Shown: piece after piece, positions 22,786 through 33,708 of the stretch | How the letters are laid out: every line of letters starts with the position of its first letter | How positions within the stretch are numbered: the stretch's first letter is position 1 | Assembly: GCA_013423325.1 (NCBI GenBank) | Contig: BLJB01000075.1 | Span: 421-64,420, forward strand | Reading direction: 5' to 3' | DNA length: 64,000 bases | Origin: Usnea hakonensis | Taxonomy: Eukaryota; Ascomycota; Lecanoromycetes; Lecanorales; Parmeliaceae | Position numbers and translations under genes: made by a program | Notes under the pieces: generated by a model | Database searches by the model: none | What the model was told of the DNA's origin: nothing | What the model saw: the letters and a program-made list of their open reading frames with translations, nothing else

Positions 22786-23084
22786 GGTGAATCTGTATTG
22801 ACACAGTGTCGGTGGAGAGAGAGAGAATAATGTAACCACTCTACATGACAATGATTAAGGGAATACTTTAATAGAAGACAATAATGTTGCATGCCTCGGC
22901 ACGGGGTTAAGAGGGGCCGCGGCAATCTCCTTAGCCCCACTTCCCTGTTACGGACGGTACAGAACATGACATACTAAAATATAAGACCGTCTGAGAAGCT
23001 GGGATAGCAACAGATCAAAGCACTTGAGGTACTTGACTTTACTTCTCCAAACGCAACTTGCCCGGTCTGAATGCTCGTTAGAAC
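22786..23084. promoter_or_regulatory. Divergent promoter fox2 / tda10-like
   Basis: 299-bp intergenic segment between two outward starts. It contains CT-rich (GA on the + strand, 22815-22826) leader sequence for fox2 and a CCTCGG core at 22894-22899, 109 bp upstream of the fox2 ATG. Confidence 0.6.
22894..22899 (+). promoter_or_regulatory. CCTCGG element (FarA/FarB/CTF1-type site) upstream of fox2
   Basis: The hexamer is the core reported for fatty-acid-responsive FarA/FarB in Aspergillus and palindromic CTF1 sites in Fusarium. Its place just above a beta-oxidation gene fits. A single hexamer alone is weak evidence. Confidence 0.5.
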
Positions 23085-24164
23085 ATGATCACCTTTCAAC
23101 GCATCAACGCGCCCGAAATTGTAGACGACAAGTCAGATCATTGTGTCCCCTTTATCATTGACTGTATAAGTAAAAAGTCATCTTGTGGTGCTGAACAATC
23201 TCCCATATTCATCGGCGTTAATGGCGCTCAGGGATCAGGGAAGACTACTCTCGTAAGTCCCGATGGCTATTGATATGCAGCGTAGAAAGAATGATGCAGG
23301 AAAACCAAATAACAATCATGCATCTGCACTCTCCAAGGCCATATACTATTCCATGCTCTTAGCCTCTTGAATTCCCCTGCGTTAATTTTTCTTTCCCAAT
23401 GAGTTAAAGTACTATTTCTCGTGTTCTGAATCTCCTGTAACTGTGTCTAATTTCTTTTACTTCTGTAGGTTTCAATTCTTGCTGAAAAACTTCGCGGACC
23501 CCCGTATTCTCTTTCGACAACGGTGCTTTCCATAGATGATCTTTATTTAACCCACGAAATGCAATCGGAGCTTGCTGCTTCTCATCCTTCCAATCCTCTG
23601 ATCCAATCTCGCGGGCAACCCTCTACCCATGATCTTCCCCTGGCCCTTTCGCTGTTTTCGGACCTCCAACACGGTAGAGCGACCAAAATTCCTAGCTATG
23701 ACAAAAGTGCATATGGAGGGCAAGGGGATAGACTTCTAGAAAGGGAGTGGGGAGAGGCAAATCGAGATGAGAGACACAAAACGGAAGTGGTGATCTTTGA
23801 AGGATGGTGCGTCGGCTTCCGAGCTTTGTCGAGGAAAGAGCTCGTCAGAGAGTGGGAAGGTGCTGTAGAAGAAAGAGAGAAAGGCAGCTACCTCGGACGC
23901 CTTGGATGGAACAAACTCGAGGATGTTGAATTTGTGAATGAGGCTTTGCGGAGGTACGATCAGTTGACAGACCAGTTGGACGCATTAATTCATCTTGATG
24001 CGGAGAACCCAAAGTTTGTCTATGAGTGGAGGTCTCAGAGCGAGAAAAATCTTCGCGAGACGAAAGGCGCAGGAATGACCGACGAGCAAGTGATTGATTT
24101 CGTGAGCGGCTGTATGCCAAATTCTACACTAGTCCCAGCCGCTACTGACTATCCGGTGCCATGA
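23085..24164 (+). CDS. tda10: P-loop kinase of the Tda10/D-glycerate 3-kinase-like family
   Basis: Exons 23085-23252 and 23469-24164 (intron 216 bp, GTAAGT/TGTAG) give 287 aa, near yeast Tda10 (290 aa). A Walker A motif GAQGSGKTT (residues 47-55) ends exon 1. Exon 2 starts SILAEKL, then 'VLSIDDLYLTH' (Walker-B-like acidic pair), 'QSRGQPSTHDLPLA', 'IPSYDKSAYGGQGDR' and 'VIFEGWCVGF', all typical of Tda10 and plant glycerate kinase. The family is ATP-binding with uridine-kinase-like fold; the physiological substrate in fungi is not settled. No organelle signal is evident. It is divergently transcribed from fox2 and convergent with the HIT gene. Confidence 0.88.
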
Positions 24165-24349
24165 TAGATTACCCAGCATACGAGCTCTATACGAGCGGAC
24201 TGAGAGTGGGCGCCTTCGATCAAAACAAGGGCAGACAGTTGAGGCTTGTCTTAGGGGGGGACAGAAGAGTTAAAAGGATAGTGAAGATGTGAGGTAGCCG
24301 CTTCCTGAGATCAATTCCTTGGGTTGTAGAACGAGCTCTTGGGGTCATC

Positions 24350-24936
24350 TCATTCCTTTTCCATCTCCTGCGCAAGTCTCCGAGCCTCCTCAGCCATTTC
24401 CTCCTCACTCCGCGGCTTTCGGGCCGCATCGTCGACTTTGGGGAATCGTGGCCTATCTTCAGACCAATCTCGAAGATGTTTGCCGATGTTACCTTCTTCG
24501 CCTTCCAGCATATCGTGAATCGCGTCAGATCCTCCCATGCCATCTAAGTCGGCCCTTCGTCGAGGTATTATGTGTGTATGGACGTGGGGTACGCTCTGGC
24601 CAGCATCAATGCCATCTTGCAAAGCAATGTTTAGGCTTGCACCGTTGTAGACCCGTTCGATCATGCGGCCAACTCTTTGGACAGTAGTGAACAGATCCGT
24701 CACCTCAGTTTGGGTGAGGTCAGAAAGCCTGGGAGTGACCCGCCTAGGAGACACAAGGACATGACCGGGAAGCAGAGGCTTCAAGTTGACCAGAGCAAAT
24801 GAATGCGATGTAAGATAAAAGACCTTGGAGGAAGGTCAGAGCGAGGATATCATGGATCGGAGCATTTGTAATAGACCTGTGCCGTGACCACAAAATTGCC
24901 AAAGTAGATTGCTGGCTTGCTGGCTGCCGCAGACAT
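24350..24936 (-). CDS. hnt2: HIT-family dinucleoside triphosphate hydrolase (FHIT/Hnt2/Aph1-like)
   Basis: Two exons, 24936-24877 and 24823-24350, give 177 aa. Exon 1 encodes the first beta strand 'IYFGNFVVTAQ'. Exon 2 continues with 'VFYLTSHSFALVNLKPLLPGHVLV', as in FHIT. The histidine triad HVHTH is at residues 100-104 with 'NIALQDGIDAGQSVPHVH' before it. The C-terminal tail is acidic and helical. FHIT-type enzymes cleave Ap3A to AMP and ADP through a nucleotidyl-His intermediate on the middle His. The start ATG gives a short N-terminus matching family length. The next gene starts 232 bp away on the opposite strand. Confidence 0.93.
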
Positions 24937-25167
24937 TTTGCGTCTTCTTCTAAGTCACGCAAACCTAGCGATCGTTGATTCTGCAATCAGACATGTCAAA
25001 GCTTGATTGGAAAGAGCCAATCATAGAATTCAGATTTATTATGATTGAAACGATGTAGAAACCGTTACTAGGCTTCCTAGCCGACACAATTAATTTACTG
25101 TAACCATACTTTCCGAGGTTCCGTTACGAACGTTTATTGTGTTCTCCGTCGAGACCAAGCAGACGCG
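24937..25167. promoter_or_regulatory. Divergent promoter HIT / alpha-beta hydrolase, with CCGAGG
   Basis: A 231-bp gap. CCGAGG at 25113-25118 (reverse of CCTCGG) lies 50 bp upstream of the hydrolase start. AT-rich sequence precedes it. Confidence 0.45.
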
Positions 25168-26960
25168 ATGATCAATGATTCGTTTACAAATTTCGCCTTC
25201 ATTCAGGCTTGTATCTATTTCCTTCACTACATAGCTCCTTTGAGCGCCGTCTATTGCGTAGTCGTTCTGATCTTACGACCTTTGACGTATCGTGTTCCGC
25301 TAGTGCTTGAGATATGGGCGATCGCGGAAACAGCTTTCTTCGCCTTAATCTATGTGCTGAGAAGTGTTGTGCTGCAAAGAGCAGCTACTCATCCAGATCC
25401 GTTGCCTCGGGAGCAGCGGCGAGAGCTTTTCAGACTCTGCCTTGCCACTGTAGAAGATCCTGAAAGATATCTTTCTTGCTGGATGAGAAAAGCACCGGCA
25501 TCAGAGATAAAACGCGAAAACGTAGAAGGTGAGTATTCCGTCCTCCAAACACAGTCACAGTACTCAAATTCCTAGAGTTGTTCTGCTGGGCTTTCCTCAA
25601 CAAAAAGGATCATGGCCCGGAAGACCATGACGAGCTGGAGGAATACGTAAATGAGATAGAGCTTCGTTTGGGGAGGAAGTTGGAGTTAGGAAGGGGAAAT
25701 GCAGTCTCGTTGCGGGTGACTATCGACCATTTTCAGAGTCTGCATAGGTCACTGCTTTGGTACTTTGTAAGTCAGAGATGCACTTCGCAAGCATGATATT
25801 GATGACTTCTTTCAGTGCGTCTTCTTTGTTGATACCATTACCTTTTCTTCTCTCCACTGGTACTCTTTTCACTTTCATCGTCTCCCTATCAGGAAATTCT
25901 TCGGGGTGTTCCCGTTGCGCCCATTTGCGTTGCTCAGCAAACAGAAAACGCCCGCCAAGACACTCACATACTGGCATCGACCCCATACTTCAAAGAGCAG
26001 ACTACCCGTTTTGTTCATACACGGAATCGGCATAGGACTTTTTCCCTATGTCAACTTTCTACGCGAGATCAACGGACCAGATCGTGAGCGAGACGAAGAA
26101 GGCGATATTGGGATCATCGCGATTGAGATCATGCCTGTATCCTTCCGGATCACTGGTGCAGCCTTAAACAAAGATCGCATGTGTTCGGAGATTTTCCAAA
26201 TTCTTAGGCACCATGATTGGAACGAATGCATACTCGTGTACGTATCTTCTGACCTTAGAATGCCTGTTCTGAACCAGATATTGAGTCTCAAGGCATGTCT
26301 CAGGAGAAGGCAATACTGAACCAGAAGCCATAGATCACACTCCTATGGCAGTGTCATCTCCTCTCACCTTTTACATCATCCGGAAGCATCCGAGTTATTC
26401 GGGCCGGTTCTACTCATTGATCCAGTTTCAATTCTGTTGCACCTACCAGATGTCGCTTACAACTTTACGGTACGGAAACCGAAACGAGCCAACGAGCATC
26501 AGCTATATTGTATGTTGAGATTCGCAAATTGCCACTACTCGGCTGACCATTTTCCAGATTTCGCCAGCACGGACATGGGGGTTGCGCACACATTAGGAAG
26601 GTGAATGAACCTGATGATGAGGACATATTTGGTACCGCTCTAATTACAATATGTAGACATTTCTTTTGGTCTGAGAATACAATATGGAGACATGACATAG
26701 CAGGACGACGGGTGACCGTGTCTCTTGCCTCGCGGGATCTCATCGTCGATACTGATGCTGTGGGACGTTATCTAGCTCAAGAAGGCGATGGCAAGCCAAC
26801 AACAGAGAAGTGGAAGTACCGGGAGTGGACAGGACAAGGACTGGATATTTTGTGGTTTGATGATTTGGACCATGCACAGGTTTTCGATTCTAAGGCAAAT
26901 CGTGAGAATCTGATCCAAGTAATCAGGCAGTACAGCTTGATGGGCGGACGAGGAAGTTGA
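25168..26960 (+). CDS. Membrane-anchored alpha/beta hydrolase (lipase/esterase-like)
   Basis: Six exons: 25168-25528, 25576-25766, 25816-26237, 26334-26509, 26558-26600 and 26657-26960. All phases close to give 498 aa. Two N-terminal hydrophobic stretches (residues about 8-37 and 45-65) suggest a membrane anchor. The hydrolase core has 'LPVLFIHGIGIGLFPY' (HG oxyanion motif) and a nucleophile elbow S-H-S328-Y-G created at the exon 3-4 junction. 'LLIDPVSILLHLPDVAYNF' follows, and a later Asp ('VDTDAVGRYL') and His ('DLDHAQVF') can complete the triad. Pezizomycotina carry a family of such membrane-linked hydrolases of unknown substrate. A CCGAGG motif sits 50 bp upstream. The small exon 5 (43 nt) is supported by restoring 'YFASTDMGVAHTLGRHFFW', a block typical of the family. 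Confidence 0.85.
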
Positions 26961-27432
26961 CGCAAAACAAGAGAGGTTCTACTCCAGGGACTCGTGTATT
27001 GCAGTAGGCGTGATTGTTGCAATGTCTTCTGTCTACTCTACTGTCTTCTGTGTGGATTAGTAAGGTCAAGGTTGGACATGCTCTAGGTATTTAAAATGTG
27101 TCACCACTATACAAGAGGCGTTGCCCCACTCTTTTCCGCAACAGGTGAATTTTAGTGAACAATAGATTACGGGTAATGGGGTAAAGTACCGTAAATCTAG
27201 CAAATTCGTTCACCAAATGACCTCTGCTTGACCAAATTTTTCCTTGACCTCTATATCTTTGGTCTTAGAAAAAGCCAAGGCCTTATGTTCCCATTAAGCG
27301 ACAGCAGTGTTAGTGTGAGTGACGCCTATCCCACAACTGAACTTGCCGATCTCGACTACGACTGAGCTACAAGGACGAAGCGTCTGGGGAATGCCAAGTT
27401 GAAAAAGGAGCGATGTAGGACGGTTCCACCAT
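26961..27432. other. Intergenic region, hydrolase 3' / CTF1-like promoter
   Basis: About 470 bp without coding features. It includes AGTACCGTAAATC near 27186. No CCTCGG core seen here. Confidence 0.5.
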
Positions 27433-30400
27433 ATGGATAGTGAAAGAATGAATGCGCCTGGCGCTCCCAATGGTGCGCCGGCACCCAACGATCAGATTCC
27501 TACACATCCCAGCTTTAGGAGGCAGCGTGCATCCCGAGCATGCGAAACTTGCCATGCGCGAAAAGTCAGATGTGACGCAGCCTCATTAGGAGTTCCTTGT
27601 AAGCTGTTTTCGGAGATTTTCTAATCTGCCATGGAGACTGACTAGCCGACAGGTACAAATTGCGTTGCCTTCTCCATCGAGTGCAAGATCCCAGCGCCGA
27701 AACGGAAGAAGACCGCTGGCAAATCAAGAGATTCAGATAGGTAGAGTCCCTCAATTGCGAATTATCAGAAGTATTTGAACCCAAATATAGCCAGACCCGG
27801 TACGGGGTTTATGCTCCTGTGCTGGGCGCTGCTGAACAGCTTGGCTCACTGACATGGAGAAGTACAAGGGCAAGCTGACAGTAGCTTCTGCTATAGCGAT
27901 CCGGCAGAATCCGTTCAGGCGCAATCCCCAAAGCCAGAGAACACCGCTGGCTACGATTTCGACAGACCACGCGACTCTGATTATAATGCACACGATGGCA
28001 TGCCAGTTCCCTCTCTGTCCGACGCGCAAGTTGTCCAACAGGGGGGACAGAATCTACATTTCCCACACTTTATGAAGCCCAAGTTTGCAAGAGCTCCAAT
28101 CAAAGAAGCTGGGAGGGTTGCATATCTAGGGGAGTCTTCGAACTTGTCTCTGCTTGTACATGACAGGCATGGGACAACAGATGTAGTACACTACCCTTTG
28201 CCAGATACAGTCAAAGGATCGCGATCTCAATTGACAGACATGGACGAACTCGAGGTGAATATACTGCATCAGAGAGGAGCGTTTCTGCTCCCTCCTCGTG
28301 TGCTCTGTGATGAGCTCGTTGAATCGTTCTTCAAATGGGTCGCTCCAGTTGTGCCTGTCATCAACCGGAGTCGATTCATGACGCGCTATCGAGACGCGAA
28401 GAACCCGCCTTCCCTACTTCTCTTACAGGCTATGTTACTCGCTGGCTCAAGGGTGTGTACCAATCCTCAACTAACAGATGCAAATGGGTCGACCACCCCT
28501 GCCGCAATGACCTTCTACAAGCGTGCAAAAGCGCTATTTGACGCGAACTATGAGGACGACCGCGTCACTATAGTACAAGCCTTGGTGTTAATGGGATGGT
28601 ATTGGGAAGGCCCTGAAGGTATGAATCGCTGTGGGCGAATGTTGAAGTCGACTGACGTGGTGTTAATGAAGACGTGACCAAGAATGTCTTCTATTGGACG
28701 AGAGTAGCTACTGTTGTTGCTCAGGGGTCAGGTATGCATCGAAGGTGGGCGTTCTGAAGTATCTAGCGCCTCAATTTATTACTGATGATCCTTTAGCGTT
28801 GAGGGTTCCCAGCTTAGCAGACCCGACAAAAGACTGTGGAAACGTATATGGTGGACATTATTCACGCGCGACAGATCAGTAGCCGTGGCCCTAGGTCGTC
28901 CAGTCCATATCAATACGGATGACTCTGATGTTGAGATGGTCTCCGAAGACGACTTTGTCGAGGATGAGGTCGACCAACCAGCAAAGTATCCTCCGAACCC
29001 AATTCATGTTCAATTTTTCCTTCAATATGTCCGTTTAACCGAAATCATGGGTTTGGTATTATCGCAACAGTACTCGGTAGCTTCGAAAGCCCGGCGGCAG
29101 AACGCGATTGATCTTACTCACAGCGACATGGCTCTCGCGGATTGGCTACAAAATTGCCCCAAAGAAGTGTATTGGGAGAAACCAAGGCACAACTTCTGGT
29201 CGGCGCTACTCCACGCAAATTACTAGTAAGCAGTGAGCGGCTACTGTCGTCGGACTACTGACGCTGAAATTTCCCAGCACAACACTTTGTCTGTTACATA
29301 GGGCGCATATGCCTCCTGCGACATCAGAAAGCAACGGTCAGACAAATGGCTTTCCTACGGACGCCGCTTACCCCTCAAGAAACATTGCTTTTCAGGCTGC
29401 AGGAATGATCACTTCTATTATCGAGCACCTACAAGAGTCAGATGAGCTGAAGTTTACTCCGGCTTTCATGTAAGTCCTATCACGAAGCCAGAACTTTCAA
29501 AGTTTTGGCTTACGTTGTCATGCAGTGTGTACAGTTTGTTCTCGGCCCTTATAATGCACGTATATCAGATGCGCTCATCGGTACCCTCCGTCGTGTCAGC
29601 CACGCAAGAACGACTGCAAATATGCATGAACGCTTTAAAGGAAGTATCTAAGGTTTGGCTGGTAGCTAAAATGGTCCATACCTTATTTGAATCTATACTC
29701 GGCAACAAAGTGCTCGAAGATAAGCTGCAAAAGGCAGCAGGCAAGAGACATAAGAAGCCAAGGCTTGAGAACCGACCAGCCCCTGAGAAGGAGGACCAGC
29801 AGCAAAAGCGCAAGTACGACGATATGGAATTAGGCTTCGCCAATGGACCTCCGGCTCCTCAGGTATCCTATGAGAGGTCTCGTCCTCAAACTCCAGCGGT
29901 GACGCCATCAAGGGACCTGGGACAGCAGAATTCCGCACCGATGGGTTCCCTTAATATTCGGCAATCAAATGATGCGTTCATGGGGAGTTCTCGCAGTAAT
30001 ACACGTCCGCCTACCCCTTTCAACCCTTCCTATTCCATTCCTGCAACACCTCCGGATCTGTACTTAGTGACTCGCGAGTCGCCTCATATCTCTCAAAACC
30101 TTTGGGAAAATTTCCAACCGGACCAGCTCTTTCCCGAAAGCACCAACATTGCAATGCCTCCATTTCCAACTCAGCAGAATCTCGACCCTCAGCTTCAAAT
30201 GTCACAGATGCAGTCGTCTGGCATGCTGCAGCCGTCCATGCAAAGCCAGCAACAGAGTTCTTCAAGAAACGTGCAAGACGTGGCAGCGATGTCCCAAATG
30301 TCAGGGATTCAACCGCAGGCTTCTCCCTGGCAAGGACAATTTCCGGGCGACAGTCCGGAGGAGAGTTGGAGCAACAGCGGCCGGGGTCAAGGTCCAGTTG

Positions 30401-30546
30401 TTCCAACGGCATTGAATGTGGAAGATTGGTGAGTCATCCTCTTATAGAAGTGATTGTGAAAAGCATTGACTGACAGTATGTGAACTTACAGGTTTCAATT
30501 CTTTGGTATGAATGGAGGTGATTTGAGTGCACTGAACGGAATGTAG
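27433..30546 (+). CDS. Zn2Cys6 regulator of fatty-acid/cutin utilisation (CTF1/FarA-FarB family)
   Basis: Exons 27433-27598, 27653-27740, 27897-28618, 28672-28744, 28797-29225, 29278-29469, 29526-30428 and 30492-30546 give 875 aa, the family's usual length. The zinc cluster has C37, C40, C47, C56, C59, C66 within 'RACETCHARKVRCD' and 'PCTNCVAFSIEC'. The middle homology region contains 'VLCDELVESFFKWVAPVVPVINRSRF', 'DVTKNVFYWTRVATVVAQGSG', 'KRLWKRIWWTLFTRDRSVAVALGRP' and 'QNAIDLTHSDMALADWL', diagnostic of CTF1/FarA/FarB. The C-terminus is Gln/Pro/Ser-rich. Family members bind CCTCGG and induce beta-oxidation, cutinase and lipase genes. I cannot separate CTF1alpha/FarA from CTF1beta/FarB by eye. 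Intron 2 is 156 bp with a CTGAC branch site at 27875-27879; an acceptor 15 nt earlier would also keep frame. Confidence 0.92.
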
Positions 30547-31064
30547 TCCTATATTTTTGTTGAACAAATTCAGTCTATTGAGGGTTGCTTCAAATGCACA
30601 AACGCAGAGCGGTATCCTTTGTGTCTGTTCAATACATTGGTACTCAGGCCGGCACCACCTTGATTTCATGTTAGGCTTGTGGAAGATCACCCAAAACATT
30701 TTTTATGATCTGATGATCTGTTCAACTAATTCGCTGTTGAGACTTGAGATATGTATAGGGACCTCGGGAAATGAAAATACCTCGGCTAAACTTCGGTGTT
30801 TTACGTCCGATTTCATCCCTGAAATTAGTTTCGTTGTAAGGTGGCTTGTAGGGCTGATCGTGATTGTGTCTCGAGGCATCCTGGCATTCTCAAACAATCG
30901 GTTTGTTCAGAACGGTCTTTAGAACACGTTTCAATTGACAAATTATGAGAAAGATTGCAAAAGAAGACTTCAATGTCAGGGAATTAAATAATCATTTGGC
31001 TGAGATAATCTCTCTAGAGCCAAATGTCAATGCTGCCTGAACGCCAAAGCCGGGCCCCGCGGCG
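30547..31064. promoter_or_regulatory. Intergenic region upstream of LysM gene with two CCTCGG motifs and a uORF
   Basis: It contains the 3' flank of the CTF1-like gene, CCTCGG at 30762-30767 and again at 30780-30785 (18 bp apart, same orientation), and a 14-codon upstream frame (31024-31068) whose TGA overlaps the next ATG. Confidence 0.5.
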
Positions 31065-32786
31065 ATGAACATTAATAGACCATCGTCGGCCACGGCTTCA
31101 GTCAACAGCTCCGCAACTTTACGTCCCCGCCCTCGTCGGCAAACGCACGAAGACCATGAGGCAACTTTCCTCTCTGCAACCACTTCGAGATGGCTCGACG
31201 GCCCCACTACGTCCTCCTCCTCGAGAGCGGAATCCCCCATAGACTTCTCCCAGCCAACTCAGACAGAAAGAGATGCACAGAGATCTCGCAGTACTAGCCG
31301 TTTTCTTGGAGTGCCTGGCATACTTGGTTCTCCATCGAAAACATCGACTTTCGCAACAGCATTCTGGGAAAGCCCATGGTCCTCGTTACAAGGACTTGCG
31401 TCTAGTCTCACAGGCGGAGATAGCTCTAGAGTGTCAAGTCCTGGTAACTCGCCACATCGTAGGCGGCCGCTGGTAGAAGCGACCCACGGCCGCAATACCA
31501 GTGCCCCCCCGGCTCAGTGGGGGCCATCCGGTGGAGAAAGACAAGTTGGTCGAGGAACTCGAGAGGACCGTTGGATGCTTGTGCAAGCAAGGAAACGTGA
31601 GACGTTGTTGGCGGCCAATGGACATATTGCACCAGATGGCTCGGGTCGATATAAGAGGAGGGACTCCGATGAGAGGAATCCTACTTCGGCGCCTCCGGGG
31701 GAGCAGGATGATAGAGATGCCTTGGTCTATCTTCACAGAGTGAAGCCGGATGATACGCTTGCAGGTGTCATGATTAGATACAGTTGCCAGCCAAATGCCT
31801 TCCGAAAGGCAAATCGTCTGTGGCCTAACGACAGTATACAGGTTCGGAAGACAGTTATTCTACCGGTCGATGCTTGTGGAGTGAAGGGACGAAAAATACC
31901 AGAGCCTAAAAAGGTTTCGGAAAGTCTGGGAGACGGCTACATAGAAGAGATATTGCCTACACCCACGACGTTTCAATCTCCTTGGGCGGATCTACACGAT
32001 AGCCCAAGAGAAAAGGACACACCTTTATCCAGCATACCCACATCCCCCTCAATCTCAGTCTCGCTCTCGAATCCAGAAGAAACTCCCTGGAAGCATGACT
32101 CATGGGTTATGATTGATGGGTTCGTCGACGCTGTCGAAATTGCTCGCCTATCACATAAAACGCTTGGATACTTTCCTCGTAGCAGGCGAAAATCTTCGAC
32201 GTTCTCAGACGTGGAAAGCCCACCTGCATCTCTTGATCTACCTAGCGGAAGTTATCACTCCAGCTCACCAAAAGGGCAGAAATCCATGTCGAGTAGTGTA
32301 AGTCATCAGCTGCAGGGGCCTGGTGGGGTTGGCACCATGGGAAGGGACGTGCGCAGCCCAGGCCCAGCGCAGGATGGACTAAATAAGTTCTTTGCCTCCC
32401 ACTTACCCAATCTAGCTCCTCGTAAATCTTTCGACTCTGTCAACTCAAATTCTTCACATGGTAATGGTGGGATTGAGAATGTGGGCGGGGCCATTGAAGG
32501 GTGGATGCGTAAGCTCGCGACCAAAGCAGCCAGCACTGTTCAGCCGCCGGCTCCTGGCGTTGGACCTGGCGTGGGCGACCTTATTGAATTAAGTGAAGAT
32601 GCGTTCGAGATCGGAGATGACAGCAACGACGCCGAAGGAGATACCAGGCGATGTACAACAAAAAGTGCCAACGCTGGGTCAGGGCTTGGAGTATGGTCTG
32701 CGGAGGAAGAGCTCTTGCGACAAGAACACGTCCGGCCCAAGGGAAGAGTGTATGGGGAGCCCCCGCGAAGGGGTAAGAGTGATTGA
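31065..32786 (+). CDS. Intracellular LysM-domain protein
   Basis: Single exon of 573 aa. No signal peptide: the N-terminus is Ser/Arg/Pro-rich and disordered. A single LysM module lies at about residues 220-270 ('YLHRVKPDDTLAGVMIRYSCQPNAFRKANRLWPNDSIQV', ending 'TVILPVDAC'). A disordered Ser-rich region and an acidic C-terminal segment with a 'WMRKLATKAAS' helix follow. Fungi and animals share such non-secreted LysM proteins, distinct from secreted chitin-binding effectors; their role is poorly known. Because the module is cytosolic by topology, chitin binding at the wall is not implied. An upstream ORF ends on the start codon, suggesting translational control. Confidence 0.85.
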   Translation: MNINRPSSATASVNSSATLRPRPRRQTHEDHEATFLSATTSRWLDGPTTSSSSRAESPIDFSQPTQTERDAQRSRSTSRFLGVPGILGSPSKTSTFATAFWESPWSSLQGLASSLTGGDSSRVSSPGNSPHRRRPLVEATHGRNTSAPPAQWGPSGGERQVGRGTREDRWMLVQARKRETLLAANGHIAPDGSGRYKRRDSDERNPTSAPPGEQDDRDALVYLHRVKPDDTLAGVMIRYSCQPNAFRKANRLWPNDSIQVRKTVILPVDACGVKGRKIPEPKKVSESLGDGYIEEILPTPTTFQSPWADLHDSPREKDTPLSSIPTSPSISVSLSNPEETPWKHDSWVMIDGFVDAVEIARLSHKTLGYFPRSRRKSSTFSDVESPPASLDLPSGSYHSSSPKGQKSMSSSVSHQLQGPGGVGTMGRDVRSPGPAQDGLNKFFASHLPNLAPRKSFDSVNSNSSHGNGGIENVGGAIEGWMRKLATKAASTVQPPAPGVGPGVGDLIELSEDAFEIGDDSNDAEGDTRRCTTKSANAGSGLGVWSAEEELLRQEHVRPKGRVYGEPPRRGKSD

Positions 32787-33132
32787 TGTTAGTAGAAAAT
32801 GTCTTTTGAGTAGTCTCATGGAAGCGGAAACTGAGGTATTCTCTATAAAGCGGTTGGGATTGGATCTCATGTTCCCTTTAGTCTACAAGTGAATAATCCA
32901 ATGGACCCTTTTCGGGTTCAGACCGTGTCTGGTGAGAATTTAGGCAACGGTGACAATCCGTGAGCTCTGTGTGATCTTAAGGCCTACATTGTCGGCTACT
33001 GTTGTGTTAGACTAGCCGATAAAATGTTTTACAAGGATTATATTGTTTGTCGACCGAGGGCACTGTCTACGGTGATGAAATGGAGAAGGATCCGAAGTGG
33101 TATTAATATTTGTACAGGCTAGTGGATGGTCT
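32787..33132. other. Convergent 3' intergenic region
   Basis: 346 bp between the LysM gene (+) and the CoA-binding gene (-). Nothing coding seen. Confidence 0.5.
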
Positions 33133-33708
33133 CTAAAATTTGCTGGTCTTCCTCTCTTCTGTCACTGCCTGCAGAAGCCGGTCTCCATCTACGAGCACAC
33201 ACCACCCTTCACCCCCCCAACCGCCATCACCGCCAACACCAGCTTTGAATTCCCTCGTAGCATATTCCAATCCCTCGTGGTCAAAACTACCGGGCTGAAG
33301 CCAGACCGAAGATACCCCGGCCTCTTTTGCTTCCCGGAGTATTTGAAGGGTGACCGATGGCTGGGTAATGATGCTGATCGAGGTTTCTGCTGGGTGCTGC
33401 AGATCAAGAGGCGACGGGATGGTGGAATACGTGGTGGACGAAACGGATATGCTCGGGCATGAGGGTGTAATTGGCTGGACAGGTAAGCCACGGGCGTGGT
33501 ACCAGGCTAGCACTGTGACCTGAGATTAGTATATGGCATTCAAAGCAAAACGAGAGTGAGTCTTCACCCTTGTAGCCAAATTTGTGAGGAGATTGACTCG
33601 CACCTATAGCAGGAATGTCAAATTGCAGTCTGATCCCATGGCAGTAGACTGACCTGCCACGGCAAAATGACTAGACGAGAAGAATATTTTCGCTGCTGCT
33701 TCCATCAT
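33133..33708 (-). CDS. CoA-binding-fold (NAD(P)-binding, YccU-like) protein
   Basis: Three exons, 33708-33654, 33603-33568 and 33512-33133, give 156 aa with closing phases. The product begins MMEAAAKIFFSS followed by 'HFAVAGASQSPHKFGYKV', the Rossmann GAS..KFG loop of CoA-binding domain proteins. 'LAWYHARGLPVQPI' (helix after the loop), 'SIITQPSVTLQILREAKEAGVSSVWLQPGSFD' (PS..T and W-x-QPG motifs), and a Gly-rich C-terminus with 'CVLVDGDRLL' follow. Family members (bacterial YccU, yeast YGR... homologues) bind CoA or NAD(P); function is unclear. Both introns fall within the conserved loop and restore it, which validates the model. The double ATG leaves the exact start ambiguous by one residue. 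Confidence 0.85.
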
